A stretch of 64,000 bases of DNA from NCBI GenBank assembly GCA_013399855.1, contig VXAY01005956.1, positions 1,347,319 through 1,411,318 on the forward strand, read 5' to 3'. A program made the translations under genes and the position numbers. Below are positions 27,596 through 41,195 of the stretch, piece after piece. The notes under the pieces are model-generated. The model searched no databases. It saw only the letters and a list, made by a program, of their open reading frames with translations, and had not been told where the DNA came from. This DNA comes from Oxyruncus cristatus. Taxonomy: Eukaryota; Chordata; Aves; Passeriformes; Cotingidae. Position 1 is the stretch's first letter. Each line of letters begins with the position of its first letter.

Positions 27596-29543
27596 TCTTT
27601 TACCAGCAGAGGACCCCTGGTAAAGTGTTTTGCCTCCCTCTCCACCTCCCTTCCCCCTCCAGCTTGCCTGCCCCAGCTGCCGGGCTCCAAAGGGATGTCA
27701 GGGAATGGAGTTATTTCCAGGATGATGAGGTAACAGGTATTTGGGAAGTTAGGAGTGCCATGGCACAGCGGGTGTTTTGCTCTCACCTATTTCTGACCAT
27801 ACGGTCTTTCTCCAATCCCATGTGAGGGCGGACTAGGAGAATGGGATGGGAGTGGTGCAGGTGCTACACTGTGGCCGGCTGGACTCGGTTTTGAGTTCAG
27901 CAGCTCCTGGATGGAGCACACAGGCAGAGGAGCACCTTCCAACGAGATGCCCTAGGGCAAACCATGAGGATATAGCCTCCAAACACTGGAGCTGAGAGAG
28001 AAGAGGTTCAAGTGAGGGAACAGAAAAAAAGAAACATAAGGGAGGTTAACAGGAAAAATGGACATGCACTTTTGCTTTTAAGTGTAGCTACTGTCTGTGG
28101 GAGATGGTGATTCCAGGGAAGGCCAAGACAAAAGCTCTGGGGAAACCAAAGATTTGGCTGCAGCAAGGAACAAATAGGAAATCCTGTGCTGCTTCCACAG
28201 GAGGTTTGAGGGAAAGAGGTTGATAAAGAAAAGGATTTCTCTGTTTTAGGAGAGATAAAGCATAAATGTTTCAAAGTCTAAAGGAGCGAATAATGAGAAG
28301 TGCTTGCAAAATTGCCTGCCAAAATTATGGAGCACGGTGGGCACAAACACCCACAGTGACTCTGCTGTGCTGTGCCACTTCCCACAGCAGTGGCAGGGAA
28401 GGGATCGATGCAGCAACAGGACACCTCCGGGCTTTCATCTCCATCCGTGGGCCAGCAGGAATGAGGGGAGCAGTGGGGGCCTGAGCAGCACGTAGCAGTG
28501 TGATCCAGGAGACGAATGTCTGACAACAAACATACATTAACTGGCATTATCCCCCAGAATAGGAAGGCTGCAGTTTTCCAGCTTAGCAACAGCTTCACCT
28601 GGGGGATGTTGCCTGAGGGCGTGAGCTGCTGTGGGTCACCCCAGGCCACGGCTGGATCAGCCCAGGGCTCCCGTGGCCACCACCTCACCTGGCCCCAGCA
28701 CTGGGCACAGAACTGCCTTAGCTCCATGTCTGCACCACTGACACCTGGGGGAGCACTGGGAAGAAAAGCTGGGAGAGGCAGGACATTTGGAGCAGATTAA
28801 CAAAACCTGCATAAATAACATTCACTCTCTTCCATCGCTATTGTTTGAAGCCAAATTATGTTTTGCTGTAAACCAGTCTTAAAGTAATACTGCCTTTCCA
28901 CATGTGACTCTTAATTAAAGTTTTGAATTTTATAGGGACTTTTTTTTTTGCTTGCATAACATGAATTCTTTCCCCTCCTTTCTTCTCAGGTAGCTTTTCC
29001 TTTAACAATCTTCACAGACCATCTTTAAGGAAGAGGAGAGCAACCAATTAATAAAAGTGTGAACAGGTGGTTGCTCTGCTACTAAAAAAGATCAGTAGTG
29101 CAATAATTTCCTAATTATTATTACACCTTTTAAAGGTTTTTAGATACATGATAATATATTTCCCCATCGCTTCTTCTGGCACCCCTCTTGCTCCTGGCAT
29201 TATTTCTCATTCAGAATAATAATTAATGAGAGCTGAGGTATCTAATATATATTTTATTCCTTCTGTTTCAGTCCCTTAAGTAACCATCTTGTCACATTTG
29301 TTATGCAAATTTTCACACATTGCGTGTAATTTCAGCAATATGTGAAAATGCCTCTCAAAAATGCCTTGAGTATTTTATTTTATGTATTTGTAAAAAATTA
29401 TCTTTTTTTTTTCTTGAAAGCAACATTTTTTTTCCCACAGCCCTTTAGAGAAACGGATGAAGCTACATAATTGCTCTTGCTTTACTGAAATAAAAGAAAG
29501 CAAAGGACCATTTCTAAGCATAAGGTACTGTTAGCAATAGCAG

Positions 29544-29590
29544 TGATAATGATAATAATAATGATGATAATAACAAAAATAATAATATTT
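29544..29590 (+). repeat. (GAT/AAT)n trinucleotide tract
   Basis: Degenerate repeats of gat and aat (gataatgataataataat, then gatgataataac), followed by AT-rich sequence. Confidence 0.9.
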
Positions 29591-32500
29591 AATTTATTAC
29601 TTTTTTTTTAAGAGAGCACTCTGGTCTTGCTTAAAGGCTGAAAAATGTACAACTGTGAACAAAGTACAATCTCCACTTGGACAGGTAAGTATCGTGCGAG
29701 TTATTTAATGCAGATGATGGACCACATAGACTGTCAAAGACATGGAGCTCTAATGGGAGTGCAGCACATCCACTGTGCATTTGTCAGCTTGGTCTGTTTG
29801 CTTCTAAAATTTTTGTTGTCTAACAGAAATGATCCTCATTGTAGGCTGAGTAAGTGGATATTTAAACATAAGAATCTGGAGGGACTAATGGAGCTGCTGA
29901 GTGATGGAGCAGCTTCTGGAGCAGACCAAGGCATTGGAGCTTTGCCCAGTCCCCGCAGAGGTCACTGTGCAGGACACCAGTGTGGCAGGAGCACGTCCCT
30001 GAAGCTGGGCCTGTCTTCAGGGACCAAATGGTAAAGTTCCCATTCCCTGCAACAGGAGCAGGATGCAAACCCAGTGAACTTCTGAAGGCATTTCCTCACA
30101 GGGAGTCCTGGACCGAGGGTCGCTTTGAACTTACAGAATTGAAGAACAAGTGGTTGATGCAGTGATTCATCTCTCATTTAGTCCATGTAACTTATTTTCA
30201 CTCCTGGATGTCCACCAGGCATGTCCACCATCCATTAATTGGGATCTGCAGCTGTACCTGCGCACTTGAGATAGGAGTGTCCCCAAGCTCAAAAAATACC
30301 TGGGCTCAAGACAACCTGTTTTAATTCTAAATTCCCCTTTACTTCTCCTGCATGAAGCTATAGATTTCCATGTTAAGTTGCAGATATGCACAAAGTGAAG
30401 CAGACATCTATTAAGTCGATTTCATAGCCAGCAAGTGTCCACCCATAGGGCATAAGGCAATTTGTCCTGAGCCTGTTTAATTTTAAACATGTGTGAGCAG
30501 CCTCAGTTTAAAAAATACTTCCCTGGATGAAACTGCTTACTGAGCAGCTCACAGAATTGGTCCTTACTTAGAAAGGCACTGTAAATTCATGTGGGATATC
30601 TTAGCATACAGTTTAGGAGGGGTGAAGAAGAGAGATGTCTGACCTGAGCAGCCAGTGTGACCCTGTGTGCACACCTACATGAGGACTCAGACTTTCATTC
30701 CTGAAGGGAAGCTTTCCATGTGCTTGTGTTGCTTGCAGCTGTGGAAAAATAAGGGAACTTGAGCTTCTTATGTGGCAGATTATTATGAATGTTAAGGATC
30801 TATCAGTGCTGTACAAGTCAGTGAGCAGAAGTTTTCCTTAAAGATTTCATATATTACCTTCCAAAAGGAGTGATTCAGTGGGCCTGAAGTCCTTACTGAA
30901 TCTTTTCACTGCGGTTTTTCATTGGCGGTGATCCTGGGGTCATGCAACTCTCTCACCTGGTTCTTCCTTTTACCTTTAATCACACTTTTATTGTGTTGGA
31001 TAGTGGCAACCATTTGTCCACAGAGTCCCTTCGAGGCCTTGGCAATCTATTTCTGGTGACCTTTTCCATGCTTTGTTGGAGATGTGGTCAATGCTAGCCT
31101 CGAATTAACCTATGAGGGGAATGATTAATTAGGCAAATTTGAGGGAAAGTCGGGTCTATTTTTAAAACTGTTCCACCTTACCGAAGGATAGAAATTCTCT
31201 GTAGATAAAGGGTGGTTGCTTTCTATACCAAAATATCCAGGGTGGTTATAGGGAACAAAACCTGTGAAATATGATATTGTCAGTGCTGTGATGAGTCGAT
31301 ATGGAGACCTGAGGTTTGAGTTTAGGCTTCTGTACCCCCATAGCTATGACTTTGCTCACCTAGTCTTGAAAATGTCTTGTCCTCAAGATTGCTAGATTTT
31401 AGCAAAAACATTACTTGTTTTTGAAAATTAAGAATAAATCCCTAGAATTACCCCAGTCTTACAAAACTGACAACACTAAAGCAGATTAAGCAGCACTCTC
31501 AGGAATACCTTATTATGAGGGTGCTGCCCCTGTGTCCACAAGAGTCACTGCAATTGGTGCCTTTGCTGAGAACTGGGATGTGCTTGATCAGCCCTGAGTC
31601 TTCTCCCAGTTACTTGTGGTCAATGCTCAGTGGCCTTGAGGGCCAGGACAAGAATCTGTGACTATTTTAGCACCATCTATAGATTTTCCCTCCTGCACAA
31701 AAGAGCAAGAAGTAGCAGAGCATCTGAATGCCAGCTTTTGCTGGGAACCATCACTGACTCCAAAACAAGCCCTGGAGTCTCAGCAGCTGCACTCAGAGCA
31801 GAGCCTGGTGCAGGTTTCAGTGTAGGGTGCTCTCATTTAAACTGGGGGAATCCGCAAATGTAACTCTGGGGTTGCTTAGTCTGGTACTTTCTGTGCAGGA
31901 AACCTGCTCCCCATATAGCAAACCCCGAACTCCCAAAGATTTGAAAAGCTAGTTGGGAGGGAGCTAAAACCAGCCTGGTATGTAATATAAGGAGGGATAG
32001 TTTGCCCTCCCTATCCTGAAAAGCCATGCAATAAAAATGTAAATATCTCCCTTAAAGGCTTTTTTAATAAACCCTGTAATTTCCTTAAAATTCTTTCTAT
32101 AATACCAAAATCCTAAACCACTTTGAGATGAGCTATTTTAGACTGTAATTGGGCTATTCATTCCCTATGCATACAGCGATCCTAATCTAATATGTAACAA
32201 GAACTTAAAAGCTAATCAATAATGGAACACGATTCTCTATCAGTAGAGCTGCCTGTTGACTCCTGTGAGAGGGATCTTCACAAGACAGCTCAGCTCTGAT
32301 GACAGCCTTACATTTATTTTAAACATGAAGTTGAAACATCATCTTTCTCTGTATTGTCACTTCCAATTATTTTTGGAACAAAAACACACAGGGGGAAACG
32401 AGATCCTCATCCTGAAGAGTGCATTCATATTTGATAAATAGCCACAGATTCTGGAGAATGTTTACTGAAACATGGGCTTGAAATGCTTTCATGTGCATTT

Positions 32501-34997
32501 TGCTAGAGCCATTGACTATCTGTTGTAACACGTGTCCGGGTCACTTTACCAAACTTCCCCTTTCCTATGCCTTAGAGGTGAAGAAAGAAAAAGGTCTGAT
32601 TACCCTGGTGTGGGCTTCCATGTTTTCCCTGAGTAAAACCAGGGAAAATTAGCATCGAGAGGGAATCAAAGCAAACCAGCAATTATTGCTCTTCACTGGA
32701 AGTCAAGAAGCGTTTTATACCCTCACGTACAAAAGACAAATTCCCGCTTTTCATGTCTACGCAGTGGTTTGGGATGGAGAGGGTGGAGGGAAGGGGGTTA
32801 AGCGAGCACACAGATGTGCCTCAACCATATCAATCATAGGCATGAGAAAATGCTGCCCTTTTAATAGGCAGACAGAACCAACCCGCACAGCTGGATTTTG
32901 AATTTTATAGGGCTCTCTCAATAAAATGCAAGTGGAAGACATCTTGCATCATTCCCACAGCTCTGACCATTCGAGCTCTGCACCACTTTCCCCCTGAGCC
33001 ACCCTGGGGATGGAGGAGCTGAAGCCCTATGGTTGTAGCCATGTACAGCCCCCTTGCCACTGTCTGGAGCCAATTAACATGCATTTTGGAAATACATGGT
33101 GGGTTTCTGATGTCACATACACTTCCACAAAGTCAGTGGATTTAATCTGGAATTACTCAGGGTATGAGGGATCAGCAGCCGGCTGGGAAAGCTCCCCTCT
33201 AGAGGGTCCTAAATGCCAGCAATTTCACATGATTATTTATTGAGCTTTATAATAGTGCATATATCCTCATGCACACCCTTTCTCCTACAAATTACCCTAC
33301 AACTTTCCAGTCCTTCATTACATTGTAGAGGTTAAAGCTTTCCTAAGTAATCAAAACATCTAGGAAAGAAAGCCTGCTAAATGCTGAGCTCAGCTTAAAC
33401 ACTGACCCTGACTCTTAACTGAATCAAGAACTTTATGTACACTGTAAAAAGTAATAATTGGTATGGTAACTGCTCATTCATATCAACTAAAGGTGTAAAT
33501 AGAGTTGTGCAACATAGCCAGTGCTAATGTTGGGAGCACAAGGGAGGTGTCCCCATTGGAAAGTTGAATTGGGACATGTGCCCTATAGGAAAATAGGAAA
33601 ACCCTTTTTCCCCCCTTAATAATTATATTTAACATTTTTAAGGCAGTTCTCTGTCATTCTGCTCCTACTCCTGCCTTGCAAACCCTTTGGGTACAGACAC
33701 AATTAGACAGTTGCAAGGAGACAGCAATTCAAACATGAGCTGTGTTTACCTTTGTTTCACTCCTGCTTTCAACAGTGCAGTAATCTGAACCTGTCCTTTT
33801 CTCAGGTGATGCCCCATATCCACACAGAGGGAAGGAGTTAAAGTATTTGTTCTTCCTCTTTGTGTGACTGGTGATGGGTTACTCCCAAGCTTGAACTCTG
33901 CTGTCATTGATTATTTCCCTGACTCTTTGTCACATTATTTTTGCCACTATTTTGAGCACTTCCATAGTCAAAATAATTTTGTGTCAGATGCTCTGAGAGG
34001 TCTGTGGGAAACAATGTCAATGGAATGACTGGGAATTGGACTGGACTGTATATTGCATATGCACTCGCCTTCTTAGGCAACCCTTAGGACACTGTCACAG
34101 TTAAAATGCATATATATGTGTACATACATAAAGGTTTAGAGATAATTAATTGTCTCTTCTAGTTGTTCATTTGTTGTAGATAGGCTGCTTTTGCTGTTTT
34201 CCTGGAGTCTGATTGTCTGATTCTGGTGTTTTCCAGGACAGAGAACACGGCTCATGCCTTTTGTACAGCTCTGATGATGGAAAAAAGATGAAACCGTGAC
34301 GGTTTCAGCTGCTCGTCCCTCTCCTGAGCAGGACACCTGTGTTCTGGACAACCATTGCTCTGCTCAGCAGCTGAGTCTAATCACAGAAACAAGCTTCACC
34401 AGGTCTTCACCGGGGGATCATTGAAAATGTGAGGTTCTATTTCCTGGCCATCCCAAAGCAGGTGAGGATCAGGACATGCACTGAGATGCCAAACGGATAA
34501 GTTATGGTGTTAGGGCTCCAAAATGTGGCAGTAGGGGAGTACCTTCCTTTGTTGTGAGAGCACTCAAATGGTGGATGATTTTGCTAAATCTGAATTGCAG
34601 CTGAATTGGTTTTGCCCCTATTGTTGGAAAGAAAAGGCATTTTCTTGAGGGCAGCTATTTGTTTTACTTCATACTACAACTGGCAGCCATGAGCTTCTGG
34701 GCTACCAGCACAGAGCTGAAAGCTCTGCAGCCCTAACTGGGTCCTGGAACCACACCATGCTGAGACATTGTATTTCCTCCACCTCCTGAATGAGACACTA
34801 TGGGTTAAATTAATTCCCCATGCAGTTGGCTAAGTCACACCCAATGTGTCTAGCCCAAGAAGCAGAATGAATGTACTTAGATTGCAAAAGATATCTCCTA
34901 TCTTTACACAAACACACTCTCCATAAGCCTTAGTTTAGCATTTTCCCTTTGCCTCACTGAAGCTCAGTCTGCACCTTGAATAATACATGTAAGTTTT

Positions 34998-35007
34998 TGA
35001 TTGACAG
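34998..35007 (+). promoter_or_regulatory. PBX-MEIS type decamer
   Basis: TGATTGACAG is the exact composite site known for PBX/MEIS (PREP) TALE homeodomain heterodimers. A single 10-base match is expected occasionally by chance in 64 kb on two strands, so function is not shown. Confidence 0.2.
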
Positions 35008-35142
35008 GCAGTCTTAGGCATTTAGCTATCTTGATGTCTCGTCAAGTCTTCCTTTGATAAAAGCATTTTGGGTGCCACAAAATGTAATCACTTCGTGGCA
35101 GCATTCTACATTGCAGATTCAAGTTTCTTTGCACATTTTTTA

Positions 35143-35730
35143 GCTAAGGATTTTGGCAACATCAACAGATGTGTTCCATAGGCGATTTTGGATGGATCTA
35201 TTAATATTGCCTCTAAGAGTAATAAGTCCCACTCCCTCATGAAGTGAATCATCTGTCTCTCCTGTGGACAAGTGGAATTCTCCCTTGTTGGACTTGCAGT
35301 CCACAAGTTGGCAGGGTTTCCTGTTTTGTTAATAGTCTTCATAGAGCAGTGAAGTCATTTCAAAAGATGTTTAGCCCAGTTTTGGGGCCAAGTAGTATGT
35401 CTTGGTTATTTGTTCTTCTAGACAGGCCATGTCACCATTAGTCATACTTCAGAATGATGGTTTACTTTCATTATTCACTGACTGCACTGCTTCCGATTCA
35501 GTGCTCTCCAACTCAGCAAGATTTTCCTGTGCTAATTCATCTGAATCATTTCTAGAAGAGTTTATATCAGAGGACACATTCTCAATGTTAATAAAGTGCA
35601 GAGGTTTTGAAACAGCTTGTAATTCTGGTTCCTTAAAAATGTGCTTTTTAGAGATGTTTATGCTACGTGTGTGAGCCCAGTATGTGTCAGTAGGGGTCTT
35701 AACATGATTGATCGCCCTTTCCCTTTTAAT
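35143..35730 (-). pseudogene. Degraded protein-like reading frame, unidentified
   Basis: One minus-strand frame is open for 93 codons (35730-35452), interrupted by TGA at 35451. It continues in the same frame with stops only at 35373 and 35331, then stays open for 62 codons to 35143. That is three stops in 196 codons where about nine are expected by chance. The first part is Ser/Asn/Glu/Asp-rich, with segments such as HIFKEPELQAVSKPLHFINI and ELAQENLAELESTESEA. The last part contains LVDCKSNKGEFHL and GLITLRGNINRSIQ. The composition looks protein-like and there is no Met start, so it could be a decayed retrocopy, an old transposon ORF or a lost exon. I do not recognise the family. Long overlapping plus-strand frames (35402-35674) mean chance is not excluded. 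Confidence 0.35.
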
Positions 35731-38700
35731 TTATGTTCCATTTGGGACATCTAGCACACACTCACTGGGTGACCACAGCTGGGCCAGTGTGGCTCCAGAC
35801 TGAACACTGATTCTACTGCAGCAAAACCAGCAGCCCCAGCGTGGTTTAGGATGTGGCTCCCAGAGCCCACCACTCGCAAGACACTAAACCTGGCCACCTG
35901 ATACTGTTGTTTTACTTGATCACTTACTTCAAATAACAGATTCCTGGAAAGGCTCAATACTGTGGATTTTTGGTAGGGCTTACGTGATTTGTGTGCACTG
36001 CTGTGGGCCCATCTCCTCCCATGTTAGCTTATTGGGAACAGACACTTTATATGGTACACATCTGGATCTATGTACCTACCACTCAGGGCAGGGGCTTTTA
36101 TTCTTTTTCACTAGTTGCATTTCTGAATGAGTTTTCATTCACTTGAAGGCTTCTCAATTTGGTTGCAGTTTCTGAGCTCCCCCCACAAACATGAGTCTAT
36201 CAAGTTTCATGTACTCTCACATTCCTGGGTTGTCAGCCTGCCCAGAGCAGCAGTGAATTGCAAAAGGAAAAGAAATTGCAGAAAGAGTTAGTTAAGCAGA
36301 AACGTAACCACCCACATCATCTGGTGTGTCCTACTTCACTGAAGACATCTCAGTGAAGAACCTAAGGAAACAGGACAAAAGACACACTGTAACTCAGGCT
36401 GAAGTTTTCTGAGTGCCCTGGGAAGAACCTAGAGAAGTTATCCCAAATCTGGAATTTTTGGAGTCAGAGTGAAGAGAAGGAGTATTTTCATAATTGAGAA
36501 AAAAAAAAAAGCTTTGCAATTAGAACAGGAGTTGCTCAAGTGTTTACATGAAAGAGAAATTGTATTCTTTTAAAATTTCCCAACTAATGTTAATTACCCA
36601 GAGTATGTTCAGCATGTGACTTGTCACGCTAGGCCCCTAGGATTGGTGTCTACAACATTAACTTAACTCTAATAAAACTCACATCCCTTGACTTTCTAGC
36701 GAGTCAATGAAAAGAAATAGGATGTTACATCTAGTCAATATTAGTTATTTATAGACCTGAGTATAGACTGCAGACTGTACTCAGATTGCTCTGTGGTGTT
36801 ACCTTAAAAACAAAAAAGCCAAGCTCAAGTATCAGATTGGTCAGGGTGAACCAGATTCTCTGAATCTGCCAAGTTTCTTCTCTTGGTAGTCAGTGGAAGG
36901 ACTTGTGTATCCAGCCAGTAAACGTGGGATGTTTTTCTGAATACCTGGACAGGTTTTGTCTTGAATTTGGAGGTGCCTGTTGATTTTAGGTGCCTGGAGG
37001 CTCGTGTGTGGTGTGAGGGTGGGAGGTCTGCTCAGCCTCATCAGCTCCCTGTTTTAAAGAGAGAAATCCTGGACCTCAGCTTTCCCCAACACTGCCCAGC
37101 CTTAAGGAATTTTTCCTTTGCCAACACTTGAAACTATGCCAATTTTCCCTTGTCCTTCCATCCTTCCTCTGCCACCTCAGAACACTTTCTTGGGTCCTCC
37201 GATTCCCATTTGGCGTGGCTGACATTTGAGCCCCGGGATTACTGATTGTTCTTATTGCTGCTCAGATCCCTTCAAGCTCTCCAAACCAGTACAAAGCTCT
37301 GGGCTTTCGGCCAATTTACTCACAGGTTTATCATATGCTGACATTGTTTCTCTATAAATAGGTCTACCTTTACTGACATTATCGATTCAACTGCCTCTCT
37401 TCTCACTAATACTCTTTTTAATGTATCCAACCTGCCTTCGTATTTCACCTAATGAAAGGCTGAAGTCAGAGGAGTAGAGGTCGAAGAGGTTAAACTGCAA
37501 GTATAAAGGTCCTAGGCTTTAAAGTCAGTCTTTGCTATGTGAGATCCACAAGCTTGTCAGTGGAGCAAATCTGCAAGTCCACCAGAAAATACAAGCCAAT
37601 TAGGTCAATTTCACATTTTATTAGTAATAATTTGAAATAAGGTTATTTTGCAAACGGCTTCATATGATCCATTTATGGGTTAACAGTGATAACACAGACC
37701 CTACTCTGCCCATCCCAGACTGTATGATTTTGGTAACAAGGAGCAAATTATCCCTCAGAGATAGGAACATGTCTCACGTGATGTTTGTCTTGGAGCTAAT
37801 CCAAATGAACAGACCAAAGATGTAGTTGCCTTGCTTGTAAATTAAACTCAGCTTTAATTGATAATTTATGCATTTTCTATATATAGGGTTTTTCTGTGAG
37901 TGACTTACTGGGCAGTTTCTGTACACAGCACAGCTCTCCAGCTGCAGTTGGGAGCTGGAGAAGCCCCCGCTGCAGGGCGGTGGTGAGTGCCCAGGAAGGT
38001 GCCGAGGGAGAGGAGTCAGGTCTGTACTTTGCAGTGAAGAGAAGGAGAAAGCTGCAGAGTGAGATCAGGGTGGGTGAAAGTCCACGGGCATATGGGACTA
38101 AGAGTCATTCAAGATGAGCTCAGCAGGGCAAAGCTGGCAGCAGCCCTGCCAAAGGCTCTGGGAACCTTCGGGGTGCTGGGGAAGCTCCACTGACCCTCAG
38201 CAGCATGGGTGTGGTGGGAGAGCGTATCCAAAGGGACAGTGTCACCCTGAGGAGGTGCCTGGGAGCTCAGTGTCTGCACAGCACAGCTGTCTCCTGCCCT
38301 CACTGCGCATTTGTGCCTGGCTGGCAGAGCAAAACCTCTCCTTTGTGTCCTAGTTTATCCTGTGACGTTTGGGCTGCTGGGCTCAGCCCTGGCAAGACTT
38401 GCAGAGGCCACGGCAGCCACCGCCGGGCTGGGAGCCTCTGTGTTCTGCTGGCACCACCTTGGAGCTGCCTTTGGCCAAATGGCCTCAACGGGGCAGGAGA
38501 GTGAATTAAACATTCAGGTCTGGCAAGAGAAGCTGCCAAAGCTGGCAGAAGAATAAGCCATTAAATCTGACACTGACACTGAACAGCATCCCCCTCCCCA
38601 AATAAATAATGAGAGAAAAAAATATTTCACATTGTTGAAAGTTTAGACTGTCTCTGATTTCAGACATGTTGCCATTAACCTGGGATTTAATCAGGGATTT

Positions 38701-38984
38701 TCATTTGCTCCTTGTTCTGAACTATAATGAGCCCTTTAACAGTGTAAATAAAAAGATCTAAAGATTCAATAAACTATAATGTCACAAACGGCAATCAGCT
38801 ACATTGTGAGGCCTCGGTGTTAAGAAGCATCTCACAGCTGGAAACAAATGCTTCTGTATAACATTGTAAATAACCTCTAAGCCCACTACTAATTAAACTG
38901 AAGCTTTGCTTCTCCTGGGCATTGAATATATGAACCAATTAAGAAAATATAATTTCTTTGCTGAGAGACCTGTGCTGTACCTCT

Positions 38985-39091
38985 AAAAAAAAAAAAAAAA
39001 AAGAGCAGGGGGAGCTACAGAAGGAGCCAGTGACAGAGAAAGAAAGGGAAAGGAGAGGGGGAAAGGAAAAGAAGAAAAGAGTTTCACAGGA
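38985..39091 (+). repeat. A18 run followed by a purine-rich (GA) tract
   Basis: After 18 A comes about 85 bases that are nearly all purine (gagaaagaaagggaaaggag, agggggaaaggaaaagaaga). Such tracts can form triplex DNA. The region before it (38640-38960) is AT-rich and looks like conserved non-coding sequence. Confidence 0.85.
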
Positions 39092-40227
39092 GGGACCACA
39101 CTGATGTGCTGGGGTTACAATAATGAGACATTTCTGCTTTAAGCAAATTTTGCACCTGTAACCTGCAGAAATATAGCCATAGCACTTGAAAAATTACTTC
39201 AGTGCTGCACAGTGCCATGAAAATTTATCTTTGAGATGATTTTATTGCATGGTTACCCTAGGCAATTAAATCAATAAATCTTAACTGTCAGAAAGGTTGG
39301 CCCGCTGCCAGGAATAAATGAAATGCGCGGAATCAGTAAATAAAAGGTTTCTGACAACTCATTCTAGGAATTATTTAGCAGTTGGGCCTTTTGTTGGTGG
39401 TGGTGTTGGTGTTGCTTTTGTCTCCAGCATTTATTGACATTCTCCATGAGAAATGATTATGCTAACAGAAACAACGTAACGCAGGGATATAGATGGATGG
39501 GAGAGAAGAGTCAGGCTCTTCACGGTAATAAATTACCCTCCTGGAAATCACACACGAACAGCAACTTTGGGGGGCTGATAGCACTGGTGGAGGCAATTAG
39601 AGAGCTGGGGTCTGAGCCACGGTCTGGCAACACACCAGCAGCCCCAGTGCCAGGCACTGGGAGCTTTGTGTGCTGGCCCACGGTGCTTCATTATTAACAG
39701 AGATGTGCTTTTTGCATTGATTGATTCAGAGATGATTGAGATTGAAATGCCTCCTTGAGATATGGAGGTGACATTTCCGTTGGTCTGGAGTCCAGGGTTC
39801 ACCACAGGAGATGCCAGTTTTGACAGCGAAATCATAGTTACACCTGTGTAAACCCTGAGTGGTCAATGCAGCTGCATTGTTTTTCGTGCTGCTGTTACAA
39901 AACTGAAGGCCCGAGCCTGATTTCACTTACCCTGGGATTTGATGTGCTAAGTTAGTGTGAAATAACCTGGATTTAGGCTCAGGCTCTGTCTCTCTCCCAA
40001 AGACACTCTGGTGAGATCAGGTGACCCGATTAATAAACTGATATATTTTTAGTCATTGTTGTCATCTACGTTAATGTTCTGAATACCAACACACCACCAA
40101 CTTCACCTGGGAAGTCCTGGTTCAAGCTTGTCTTTACTGGCTGAACAGGCTATTCCTTCAGCAGGGCAGCAGCTGCTGGGATAAAACTGGGGACAGCCCT
40201 GGCCATGGGGGATCTGCAAATCCCCAA

Positions 40228-40250
40228 TGTTCTTACCGGTGGTAAGAACA
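40228..40250. repeat. Short perfect hairpin, 10-bp arms
   Basis: tgttcttacc and ggtaagaaca are exact reverse complements separated by three bases (ggt). It could form a small cruciform or be a dimer-binding site. No gene is near it. Confidence 0.7.
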
Positions 40251-41137
40251 ATGATGTCAGAGGAGCGAGCAGTCTGCTACGCTGAGCAGTGAAGGAGGCC
40301 TCTCCTGCCTAGAACACGACTAATTAGATGGCTTCCAAGGCCAGTCCCTCACAATGGGGGAGTCTGGAGGATCTGGGTCTGTCCTTGAACCAACAGCAGC
40401 TCGGTGGAGGGTAGAAGAGATTTATTTGACCAGTGTGGAAAAGAGCCTGCTGCCAAAATCCAGTCTCTGGACACCCAAGAGACTCTCAGTCATAGGAGCC
40501 CTTAGGGAGAAACTCACCTCTCTGCCTGGGGCTGGCAGAGGCTCATCGAGCACATCTTGGTCCAAGCCAGAGACATCATGTCATCTTGGCTGAGGAACAT
40601 TTCATACTGAAGTATTTCCTCCAAGGTACGCTCTGGTTCCTCAATGCCATGTCCGAGCTTCCCAGCCATATTGCTTCTCTGACACACCCTCTGTCCCAGT
40701 CATGACTTTGCAGACTTTGGGCAAAAAAATACCCCAGCAAATTTGCTGCCTCCAAAGGTGTCTCCGTGGAGCCGGGCAGGACCACACTCGGGAACAGCAG
40801 CTCAGGGCTTCGGCAGCACTGGGTGGTGGCTGGGGCACAGGGAATGCCCTGGACACCCATCTGGAGGGGGCTTCTCCTGGCTAATCAGCTCCCAGAACAT
40901 AGAGGGCATTAGAGATCTGAGTGCAGCACTTAACTAAATAAGTTGCATCCACTTCCAGGTACAGATAAAGCCAGTGGAGTTTTACAAGGCTGACTGGCAA
41001 GCAGCTTCTCATTGCACATAATTCCCTGCCAGCATATCCTGAACACATAGGTGATTGCTCTTAAATTGATGGCTCGAAGCACAATAACAGCCTTTTTATT
41101 TAGTTCCTGCTTGATAGGCAGAGAATGTAGAGTTGCC

Positions 41138-41195
41138 AAAAAAAAAAAAAAAAAAAAAAAGAAAGAAAGAAAAAAAATAGAAAAAGAAAAAAAGA
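41138..41195 (+). repeat. Poly-A/(GAAA)n tract
   Basis: A run of 23 A followed by gaaagaaagaaaaaaaatag and more A-rich sequence. Hydrophobic Phe-rich minus-strand ORFs here are translations of this tract. Confidence 0.95.

Larger units (their letters stand above)
26346..35142. other. Intergenic DNA, no gene seen
   Basis: No protein gene is supported. A perfect donor-like site 'acag|gtaagtat' occurs at 29684/29685, in a plus-strand context that could be a non-coding exon end, but no matching acceptor is clear. Sequence at 28800-29480 and 32640-32950 is AT-rich and may be conserved non-coding DNA. Confidence 0.55.
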
